Of a DNA stretch of 64,000 nt, positions 27,012-33,743 are shown in pieces. The position numbers were made by a program, and so were the translations under genes. The notes below the pieces were generated by a model. It was not told where the DNA came from, did no database searches, and saw nothing but the letters and a program-made list of their open reading frames with translations. Every line of letters starts with the position of its first letter. The stretch's first letter is position 1. The stretch is from Aalborgiella sp963841045 (GTDB lineage Bacteria; Pseudomonadota; Gammaproteobacteria; Burkholderiales; Burkholderiaceae_C): positions 186,001-250,000 of the forward strand of contig CAWJBD010000001.1 in NCBI GenBank assembly GCA_963841045.1. The letters run 5' to 3'.

Positions 27012-28523
27012 ATGAAAAATGGAACACGATTGGCGGCTGTGGACTTGGGATCCAACAGTTTTCGACTTGAGATTGGGCAACTTGATCACGGTCAAATTCA
27101 TCGCACAGAATACCTCAAAGAAACCGTACGCCAAGGCAATGGACTCGATACAGATCGCAACTTAACGCCAGAAGCATTACAACGTGGCTGGGATTGTTTA
27201 GCACGCTTTGGCGAACGACTGTCTGGCTTCAAATCTTCAACAGTGCGTGCGGTTGCTACACAAACCATTCGAGAAGCACGTAATCGGGATGTGTTCATCA
27301 CTCGTGCACAAGAACTTCTGGGTTTTCCTATTGATGTCATTTCTGGGACTGAAGAGGCCAGGCTCATCTACCAAGGCGTAGCACATCTACTGCCTCAATC
27401 TGCAGAGCGCAGACTGGTGATTGACATCGGTGGTCGGTCTACAGAACTGATACTGGGTCAGCATTTGAATGCGCAAACCATGGCGTCCTACCGAGTAGGC
27501 AGTGTTGCTTGGTCTATGCGATATTTTCCCAACGGAGAATTATCGACTTCCGCATTCAAAGCAGCCGAGGTAGCGGCCAAAGCAATTTTGGATGAAACAT
27601 GTGCTTTGTATTCACGTAAACAGTGGGATGTGGCATATGGTTCATCAGGCACGATGGGGGCAGTTGCAGAAATTTTGTCGGCTTCAGGTTGGCCAGCAGA
27701 GACCGTCACACGTGATGGGCTGGAATGGCTACTTGAAAAATTAGTCAAAGCCAAACATGCCGACAACGTTAATTTATTAGGTCTTAAAGAAGACCGACGT
27801 GCCGTTATTGGTGGCGGCGTTAGCATTCTTCGTGCCGTTTTTGATCTGCTGAAAATTGACCACCTCTACCATGCACAAGGTGCACTGCGGCATGGCGTTT
27901 TATATGAATTAATAGAAAGCAACGACGATACAGGCGATATTCGCAGCAATTCAATCAATCGGCTCGCCCGCAATTTTGAAGTAGATGCCAAACAAGCAGC
28001 CTGCGTGGCCGATACAGCATCTTTCTTTTTTACCCAATTGCGTTCTAAGCAAGAAGTGAGCGATGATAATTTCAACCTGTTGCTCCGAAAATTGCGTTGG
28101 GCTGCACAGTTACACGAAATAGGCACACGCATCTCACATTCTGAATACCACAAGCATGGCGCTTACATTGTTGATAACGCCGATGTGTCGGGATTTGATT
28201 TATCCGAATTGCATCGCCTAAGCCAGTTGATACTGGGGCATCGAGGAAAACTCAAAAAAGTAGATGCCGCGCTCTCAGATTCTGCTTTTGTACAGCAATT
28301 GCTCTGTTTGCGTCTGGCTGTTATTTTGTGCCATGCCAGAACCGAATGTGATGCGACTGGCTTGAATTTAGAGCAAAGCAGAAGCAAGCCGCAACGTTTC
28401 AAATTATTTGTTCCAACGAATTGGGAACAACTTTATCCGCAATCTACACACCTTTTGCGGGAAGAAATGATTGCTTGGAGCAAAACAAATTGGGAGCTGA
28501 TTGTTCAAACTACTTCAAGTTAA
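27012..28523 (+). CDS. ppx: Exopolyphosphatase (Ppx/GppA)
   Basis: Hydrolyses terminal phosphates of polyphosphate or pppGpp. The actin-like ATPase fold shows AAVDLGSNSFRLEIGQL (phosphate 1), EEARLIYQGVAHLLP, DIGGRSTELILG (phosphate 2) and AYGSSGTMGAVAEIL. A C-terminal HD-like helical domain follows (about residues 310-500, with HEIGTRISHSEYHKHGAYI). It has 503 residues, normal for full-length Ppx. Directly after ppk2, the pair controls polyphosphate turnover. Confidence 0.94.
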   Translation: MKNGTRLAAVDLGSNSFRLEIGQLDHGQIHRTEYLKETVRQGNGLDTDRNLTPEALQRGWDCLARFGERLSGFKSSTVRAVATQTIREARNRDVFITRAQELLGFPIDVISGTEEARLIYQGVAHLLPQSAERRLVIDIGGRSTELILGQHLNAQTMASYRVGSVAWSMRYFPNGELSTSAFKAAEVAAKAILDETCALYSRKQWDVAYGSSGTMGAVAEILSASGWPAETVTRDGLEWLLEKLVKAKHADNVNLLGLKEDRRAVIGGGVSILRAVFDLLKIDHLYHAQGALRHGVLYELIESNDDTGDIRSNSINRLARNFEVDAKQAACVADTASFFFTQLRSKQEVSDDNFNLLLRKLRWAAQLHEIGTRISHSEYHKHGAYIVDNADVSGFDLSELHRLSQLILGHRGKLKKVDAALSDSAFVQQLLCLRLAVILCHARTECDATGLNLEQSRSKPQRFKLFVPTNWEQLYPQSTHLLREEMIAWSKTNWELIVQTTSS

Positions 28524-28573
28524 TTTCAACATAGTAGTTACTGTTGTTCATAGACTATTGTAATTTATTTTTA

Positions 28574-28607
28574 TTTGGTATAAACTATATAAATGATTTA
28601 TACCAAA
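28574..28607 (+). promoter_or_regulatory. Perfect 11-bp palindrome overlapping promoter and ribosome-binding site
   Basis: TTTGGTATAAA (28574-28584) and its exact complement TTTATACCAAA (28597-28607) are separated by 12 bases. The right arm runs into the AAAGGAG ribosome-binding site of the next gene (ATG 28618). In DNA it could be an operator. In RNA it would form a hairpin that masks the start of the ribosome-binding site. Confidence 0.7.
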
Positions 28608-28617
28608 GGAGTTTGAT

Positions 28618-29073
28618 ATGTCAACCATCAGAAAACCAAATAGTACCAGCAAATCAACGACTGTACGCAAAGCACCCAGAAAGGCACCCGCTAAGGGAGT
28701 CGTCAAAAAAGCTCAGCAGTTAAGCCAGCAATTAAGAAGCCAGTAGCGAGCACAAAGTCTACTTTAGTTGTTAAAGAAAACACCTGCACCAGCGCCAGTC
28801 GTAAAACCAGTAGCTGCTACACAGGGAGTTGCCGCGCCTAAACTTCTTAAAGAGAAAAAAGTGAAGTTGGTGCGCGACAGCTTCACAATTCCAAAGCCAG
28901 AATACTTGGTGCTTGACGCTCTTAAAGCGCGAGCATTGGTTTTGGGTCAAGCTGTTAAGAAAAGCGAATTATTGCGCGCTGGAATCAAAGCACTCGCATC
29001 AATGGCTGATGTGCAACTTACAAGTACTCTGAAATCAGTACCTGCACTCAAATCTGGACGTCCAGGCAAATAA
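28618..29073 (+). CDS. Basic, Lys/Ala/Pro-rich histone H1-like protein, two frameshifts
   Basis: The start ATG follows a strong AAAGGAG site and encodes STIRKPNSTSKSTTVRKAPR. The first frame ends early, but shifting by one base near 28705 restores SSAVKPAIKKPVASTKSTLV. A second shift near 28775 restores KKTPAPAPVVKPVAATQG. The C-terminal half (KVKLVRDSFTIPKPEYLVLD to VKKSELLRAGIKALASM) resembles a conserved Burkholderiales protein family of unknown function with a ribbon-helix-helix-like ending. The basic repetitive N-terminal part resembles histone H1-like nucleoid proteins. DNA binding is inferred, not shown. Confidence 0.65.
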
Positions 29074-29103
29074 ACATGCTTCTAACTGGTGTTTAAGGTT
29101 TCG

Positions 29104-29135
29104 CAAAGCGCAGATCACAACATATCTGCGCTTTG
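29104..29135. terminator. Inverted repeat between convergent genes
   Basis: CAAAGCGCAGAT and ATCTGCGCTTTG form a 12-bp perfect stem around an 8-base loop. It lies between the histone-like gene (+) and sixA (-), and its right arm includes the end of the sixA coding frame. Shape and place fit a bidirectional terminator, although the T-run is short. Confidence 0.6.
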
Positions 29136-29576
29136 TACTGTAACCAGAACGGTTTCCCACTTCTCGTTGCGTTCGCGACTGCGTAACCACCATACTGTGC
29201 TTTTTCGTATGGCGCATTCATTTTCTTGAAAGCCAAGTAATTGTGCGATCAGTTGGCCCAGCATGGGTTGATGCCCAACCAGAACGACTGTCGCTTTTGC
29301 TTCCGGCCAATCTAATGATTCCAGCAACTGATCGACATTGGCATTCATCAGCAAACCGTCTATCGTTTTGTATTTCCGGTCTAATCTATCCGCGGTGTCC
29401 TTGCAGCGTCTGGCAGGACTACTGAAAATTTTTGCACTGTCAGGCAGTTGCCTGTCTAACCACCCAGCCATACGTGTGGCTTGCTTGAAGCCGCGCGGGG
29501 TCAAAGGTCTTTCAAAATCCAAAGCTGGATCAGCATTGTCTTGTGCTTCTGCATGCCGCCAGATAATCAAATCCAT
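29115..29576 (-). CDS. sixA: SixA-like phosphohistidine phosphatase
   Basis: Histidine-phosphatase superfamily protein. The catalytic RH motif is at the N-terminus (LIIWRHAEAQDN, His8), with SSPARRCKDTADRL and VVLVGHQPMLGQL supplying the other active-site Arg and His. At 153 residues it matches SixA, which removes phosphate from phosphohistidine on phosphotransfer proteins. Its partner here is unknown. The stop lies within the inverted repeat shared with the convergent neighbour. Confidence 0.85.
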   Translation of the reverse strand: MDLIIWRHAEAQDNADPALDFERPLTPRGFKQATRMAGWLDRQLPDSAKIFSSPARRCKDTADRLDRKYKTIDGLLMNANVDQLLESLDWPEAKATVVLVGHQPMLGQLIAQLLGFQENECAIRKSTVWWLRSRERNEKWETVLVTVQSADML

Positions 29577-29614
29577 ATTGTGCTGCCTATGTTATGCATT
29601 TTGTTTTGACACCA

Positions 29615-30487
29615 TTATTTACCTAAAAAGTGTTTTGAGTAACGTGCAGGCATATCTTGAATCCGCATCATCATGGGCAAGTCTGCGGTATTGAAATCAG
29701 GATCCCAAGCGGGTTCTCCCAATACTTTTGCACCTAAACGCAAATATCCTTTTATCAATGCGGGCGGTTCGATGTCTAAAGAATTATCTAATTTTTCAAC
29801 AGGCAGAGGCAATCTTGGTCGCACCTGATATTCAAACGGCGCGAGGTGCTTTTCTTTCACCTGACGCCAAATGCTGGCTGCGGCATCACCGCTGATGAGG
29901 CCGTTATGCATCATCGGTATGCTGGCACAACCGATCATGGTGTGCAATTGATTGCGTTCCATGAACGTGGCCAATGCGCCCCAAAGTGCCATGATGACGG
30001 CGCCTTGTCTGAAATCAGCATGCACGCAGCTGCGACCCAACTCCACCATGTTTGGACGCAATGCACGCAAACGTACCAAATCAAATTCTGAATCGCTGTA
30101 AGTGCTACCAACGCGTTTGGCTTGTATCGGTGTTAAAACGCGATATGTACCTATCACTTTTTGACTTACCCTGTCGCGCACAATCAAATGTTCACAGTAG
30201 TCGTCAAACAAATCCACATCATGCCCCGCTAATCCCATTGGTGGCTTGATGCGTGCGCCCATTTCAGTTGCAAATATGTCATAACGCAAACGCTGTGCTT
30301 CACGAATTTCGCTCTGATGCTTGGCCCACGCTACTTCAATCCCTGCGCGCTCGACTGGAACACCCATCGAAACTGTGATTTGATTTGCCCCATTAATCGT
30401 TGAATGGGGTTGGTGAAGTGACCCCCGTGGCAATGAAATCGGGGAAATGTCAAAAGTGGGGTTTGGCAATTCTTTCATGTTGTGCAT
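29615..30487 (-). CDS. GNAT-type N-acyltransferase, OlsB-like (ornithine lipid synthesis)
   Basis: Resembles L-ornithine N-alpha-acyltransferase (OlsB), which makes lyso-ornithine lipid from ornithine and 3-hydroxyacyl-ACP. Landmarks are EAQRLRYDIFATEMGAR, DVDLFDDYCEHLIVRD, VIGTYRVLTP and MVELGRSCVHADFRQGAVIM. It has about 290 residues. The second ATG (30478) sits eight bases after an AAAGGA site, so it may be the true start. A Pho-box-like element lies about 85-115 bases upstream; ornithine lipids replace phospholipids under phosphate limitation in several bacteria, which would fit the surrounding genes. OlsA may be elsewhere. Confidence 0.75.
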   Translation of the reverse strand: MHNMKELPNPTFDISPISLPRGSLHQPHSTINGANQITVSMGVPVERAGIEVAWAKHQSEIREAQRLRYDIFATEMGARIKPPMGLAGHDVDLFDDYCEHLIVRDRVSQKVIGTYRVLTPIQAKRVGSTYSDSEFDLVRLRALRPNMVELGRSCVHADFRQGAVIMALWGALATFMERNQLHTMIGCASIPMMHNGLISGDAAASIWRQVKEKHLAPFEYQVRPRLPLPVEKLDNSLDIEPPALIKGYLRLGAKVLGEPAWDPDFNTADLPMMMRIQDMPARYSKHFLGK

Positions 30488-30570
30488 CCTTTCATTGTTG
30501 ATGTCTTACTCTTTGTTTCTCTGCTTTCACAACGAGTTTGACAGCGGTGTGTGACGTGATGAAGTCATCA

Positions 30571-30592
30571 CCATGACGGTTTGATGACATAC
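30571..30592 (-). promoter_or_regulatory. Possible Pho box upstream of the OlsB-like gene
   Basis: On the minus strand, TGTCAT and CGTCAT units lie 11 bases apart (read on the plus strand as ATGACGGTTTGATGACAT). The second unit departs from the CTGTCA consensus. The site lies between two divergent genes, so it could serve either or neither. Confidence 0.35.
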
Positions 30593-30638
30593 TGATAATT
30601 GCTATCGGTGATAATTTGCTAGCTTGCAGAAACAGACC

Positions 30639-31342
30639 ATGGCCAAGTACACGCTCAAACAACAACTCTTTGCCGAATTCATTGGCACTGCCTCTTTGCT
30701 GTGCGCTGTCATCGGCTCTGGCATCATGGCTGAGAGCTTAAGCGGCGGCAACATGGGGCTTGCACTTTTGGCCAATACCTTAGCGACTGTGTTTGCTTTG
30801 TATGTGTTGATTGAAACCTTGGGGCCAGTCAGCGGTGCACACTTTAACCCTTTAGTCACATTGGTGATGGCTTGGCATAATTATGGCAAAAATAGCACTC
30901 AAGCCGGCGTATCCATTGCCTATACTGCTATTATTATTTATAGCATTTCAACTGCTTGGCGCAATTGCGGGTGCTTGGCTTGCCAATGCCATGTTTGACA
31001 TGTCATGTGCTGCAGTTCAGCACCAAATTGCGGGGTGGTTCGGGTCAATGGTTGGCTGAAGCCGTGGCCACAGCCGGTTTGGTATTTGTCATCTTGCGTT
31101 CGTCTGCACTGGGCGTACCCGCCAAAGCGAGTAGCTTGGTGGCGTGCTACATCGGTGCAGCCTATTGGTTCACGGCCAGTACCTCGTTTGCCAACCCGGC
31201 CGCAGTCATGGGTCGCATGTTCAGCGACAGCTTTGCTGGCATTGCGCCTGAAAGTAGCTTGGGTTTTGTAATTGCACAAACCGCAGGGGCCATTGTGGGT
31301 TATGCTTTTGCCAAAGTATTTGATGCCCGCAAAGACAATTGA
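30639..31342 (+). CDS. MIP-family aquaporin, two frameshifts, repeat inserted
   Basis: Major intrinsic protein channel. The N-terminal part reads AEFIGTASLLCAVIGSGIMA and GPVSGAHFNPLVTL, so the first NPA box is NPL. The middle (LLGAIAGAWLANAMFDMS) and the C-terminal part (VLQFSTKLRGGSGQWLAEAV, then SFANPAAVMGRMFSD) are in two other frames, with breaks near 30945 and 31010. A dispersed repeat (30888-30948) is read in frame just before the first break. The gene lies 30 bases before arsC, suggesting an arsenite-conducting AqpS-like role, which is an inference from context. Confidence 0.82.
30888..30948 (+). repeat. Dispersed repeat copy 4, inside the aquaporin gene
   Basis: AAAAATAGCACTCAAGCCGG, then CGTATCCATTGCCTA, then GCTAT-(8 nt)-ATAGC. 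It is in the same orientation as the gene and read without stops as about 20 residues (KNSTQAGVSIAYTAIIIYSI). A frameshift follows immediately. Confidence 0.8.
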
Positions 31343-31371
31343 ATAACAAACATCATTCACAGAGCCAACAA

Positions 31372-31791
31372 ATGTCCATCACCATCTACCACAACCCCAA
31401 CTGCGGCACTTCACGCAATGTGCTGGCCATGATTCGCAATTCTGGCGTTGAACCCACCGTGATTGAGTACCTGAAGACACCACCCGGACGTGACAAGCTG
31501 GTGGAATTAATCGCAGCGTTGGGTGTACCAGTTCGCGATGTGTTGCGTCAAAAAGGTACGCCCTATGAAGAATTGAACCTGGCCAATCCTGCACTGAGCG
31601 ACGCTGAATTGATCGACGCCATGGTGGCGCACCCTGTTTTGATGAACCGCCCCATCGTCATCACGCCCTTGGGCTGCAAGTTGTGCCGACCATCAGAAAC
31701 TGTGTTGGAAATATTGCCCCATGCACAGCAAGCAGCCTTTAGCAAAGAAGATGGTGAAGCCGTCATCAATGCCAATGGCAAACGCATTTAA
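31372..31791 (+). CDS. arsC: Arsenate reductase (ArsC, glutaredoxin-coupled)
   Basis: Reduces arsenate to arsenite using glutaredoxin. It begins MSITIYHNPNCGTSRNVL with catalytic Cys11, and has IEYLKTPP and the substrate-binding Arg in MNRPIVITPLGCKLCRPSE. It is 139 residues, matching the classical ArsC length. Only an aquaporin lies upstream; no arsR or arsB is visible, so arsenite could leave through the channel. A dispersed repeat follows the stop by five bases. Confidence 0.93.
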   Translation: MSITIYHNPNCGTSRNVLAMIRNSGVEPTVIEYLKTPPGRDKLVELIAALGVPVRDVLRQKGTPYEELNLANPALSDAELIDAMVAHPVLMNRPIVITPLGCKLCRPSETVLEILPHAQQAAFSKEDGEAVINANGKRI

Positions 31792-31795
31792 GCAT

Positions 31796-31855
31796 TAAAT
31801 CTGCCTTTAGGCGGCGTATTTATTGCCTACATTGCTATTATTAATATAGCATTTT
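31796..31855 (+). repeat. Dispersed repeat copy 5, after arsC
   Basis: AAATCTGCCTTTAGGCGG, then CGTATTTATTGCCTA, then GCTAT-(7 nt)-ATAGC. It starts five bases after the arsC stop in the arsC-hydrolase gap (31792-31961); the remainder of that gap shows no clear feature. Confidence 0.88.
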
Positions 31856-31961
31856 GATTTCAGAGTTTGCTCTCTAAAACATGGCAATTGTCGCTTTGAA
31901 TATGGATTCATGGCTACAAAGCTGTTACCGTTGCACAGGTTCAGAATAAAAATACGCTTGC

Positions 31962-32778
31962 ATGGCTAACAAAACTTCACTGACACAATCCACTCTCCTT
32001 GATGACGATGAACTGCATCACCCGCCTCCAGCTTTGGCTTTAATGGCTTTGGAGTTTCGCGTGTTTGCCGAATTCTGGACTTTGCTTCCCGCATGGCCAG
32101 CGTTGCGGCGCGCACCCGCAGGTGATGGCCATTGCGTGATTATTTTTCCTGGCTTGGCCGCAGGTGATGCCAGCACCGCGCCACTTGCGCATGTATTTAA
32201 CCAGTTTGGGCTATGAAGTTGACGGTTGGAACCAAGGTATGAATCTAGGTCCACGGCAAGGCGTTTTAGAAGCGGCCAAAGCGCAAGTCACAGCAGATTT
32301 TAAGAAATCGGGCCGCAAAGTCAGTTTGATCGGTTGGAGTTTAGGCGGCATTTACGCGCGCGAAATTGCCAAAATGTTGCCTGACATGGTGCATTGCGTC
32401 ATCACCTTGGGCACGCCATTTGCCAGCACCCCCAAATCAACCAATTTGTGGCGCTTGTACGAATTGGCCACAGGTCGCAAAGTGGAGCATGAAGCAGGCA
32501 AATTCAACTTAGCCGAAGCGCCACCCATGCCAACTGCCAGCATTTATTCCAAAACAGACGGCGTGGTGGCATGGCAAGGCAGCATTCAAACGCCGTCCAA
32601 AAACAACGAACGAACTGAAAATATCGAGGTCTTTGCAAGCCACATTGGCTTGGGCGTCAACCCCAGCACGTGGTGGGCGGTGGCGAATCGTTTGTCACAA
32701 ACGCACAAAAACTGGACCCCATTCGTGCCGCCCAAATTAATGGGCTTGCAAAATGTGCTGTATCCGCAAAGTAAATAA
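31962..32778 (+). CDS. Alpha/beta-hydrolase family protein, frameshifted
   Basis: Hydrolase of unknown substrate with a lipase-type nucleophile elbow GWSLGGIYAREIA (Ser of GxSxG). An N-terminal part (MALEFRVFAEFWTLLPAWPA, then CVIIFPGLAAGDAST) precedes it. The frame breaks near 32180-32200; joining gives LRMYLTSLGYEVDGWNQGMN, which completes the fold. Later parts include VITLGTPFAST and a possible catalytic His in ASHIGLGVNP. Joined length is about 270 residues. No signal peptide. It stands alone between two dispersed-repeat copies. Confidence 0.78.
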
Positions 32779-32806
32779 GCCGTCGTATTGCTATATTTTC
32801 TATATT

Positions 32807-32871
32807 TGCTATATTTTTAATAGCAAACTAGGCAATCAATACGCCGGCTAGAGGTCAATTTCTTATAAAAA
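32807..32871 (-). repeat. Dispersed repeat copy 6, between hydrolase and ppa
   Basis: The minus strand reads TTATAAGAAATTGACCTC, TAGCCGGCGTATTGATTGCC, TAGTT, then GCTAT-taaaaat-ATAGC. The adjoining 32780-32806 contains a further partial match (GTCGTATTGCTATATTTTC), perhaps a truncated copy. Confidence 0.88.
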
Positions 32872-32879
32872 TCTGACGA

Positions 32880-33419
32880 TTAGGCTTGCAAACTCTTTTG
32901 GTAGTTGGCCATGCCGTCCACAATTTCTTTGGTTGCGGATTCAGGACCTTCCCATCCGTTGATTTTGACCCATTTGCCTTTTTCCAAATCTTTGTAATGC
33001 TCAAAGAAATGGGCAATGGTGTTCAAGCGCAGTTCGTTCAAATCTGCCGGCGTTTTCCAACGGCTGTAGAGTGAACATTTTTTATCGATCGGCACAGCCA
33101 ATACTTTGCCGTCTTCACCGGCTTCATCGGTCATTTTCAAAATACCAATCACGCGGCAAGTCACCACCACGCCAGGAATCAAGGGCACAGGTGTGATAAC
33201 GAGCACGTCAACAGGGTCGCCGTCACCGCTCAAGGTTTTGGGCACATAACCGTAGTTGGTGGGATAGTGCATGGATGTGCTCATGAAGCGGTCCACAAAA
33301 ATAGCACCCGTTTCTTTATCCACCTCGTATTTGATTGGGTCTGCATTCATCGGAATTTCGATGATGACGTTGAATTCGTGCGGCGCGTTTTTACCAGGGG
33401 TGACGTTATCGAGTGACAT
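32880..33419 (-). CDS. ppa: Soluble inorganic pyrophosphatase (family I)
   Basis: Hydrolyses pyrophosphate to two phosphates in the cytoplasm. It has FNVIIEIPMNADPIKYEVDK, the signature DGDPVDVLVITPVP with its metal-binding aspartates, MTDEAGEDGKVLAVP and HFFEHYKDLEKGKWVKI. It is 179 residues, matching bacterial hexameric enzymes. Divergent from hppA across a 324-base gap, so two different pyrophosphatase types share one regulatory region. Confidence 0.96.
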   Translation of the reverse strand: MSLDNVTPGKNAPHEFNVIIEIPMNADPIKYEVDKETGAIFVDRFMSTSMHYPTNYGYVPKTLSGDGDPVDVLVITPVPLIPGVVVTCRVIGILKMTDEAGEDGKVLAVPIDKKCSLYSRWKTPADLNELRLNTIAHFFEHYKDLEKGKWVKINGWEGPESATKEIVDGMANYQKSLQA

Positions 33420-33667
33420 GTTGATTTCTTTTAAAAATGGAGGAAAGTAGACGGGAAATAGGAGGGAATTGAATCGGAAAAATGGTGAAACAGACGAAAA
33501 GTGAAGCTTTGAAGTTATTTGATTTATGTCTAAACAACCTAGGATTAACCCTGATTTTACTTGTCATCAACCTTGCGAGGCTTAAATCTATCAGATTTTT
33601 AAGGTTACATTCATCAGGTTGGCCAATCAAGCCCCTGCAGATACTACTACAAGGATGTGACGAGGAA

Positions 33668-33710
33668 GCAACGCAGCGGGAGTTTGCGTTGTCAGTACAA
33701 GGCAGCTCCC
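33668..33710 (+). ncRNA. Candidate H-type pseudoknot in the hppA leader
   Basis: The 324-base gap 33420-33743 has no gene. In it, stem GCAACGCA (33668-33675) pairs TGCGTTGT (33685-33692). The 9-base loop contains GGGAGTT (33678-33684), complementary to AGCTCCC (33704-33710), allowing a 7-bp second helix. The fold ends about 33 bases before the hppA ATG. It does not match a riboswitch class I recognise, including the fluoride class sometimes linked to pyrophosphatases. The rest of the gap shows nothing definite. Confidence 0.35.
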
Positions 33711-33743
33711 TATAAGCGAATCAACCGTAGAGGAGTAAAAACT

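Noticed and set aside
30539..30555. A second Pho box formed by TGACAG and TGTGACG before the OlsB-like gene
   Set aside because: The two units are 13 bases apart rather than 11, which does not fit PhoB dimer spacing.
33420..33743. Fluoride riboswitch before a pyrophosphatase gene
   Set aside because: Fluoride riboswitches can precede such genes, but the expected conserved GGNGAUGG start and CUGAUGACUCCUA-like end are not present on either strand.
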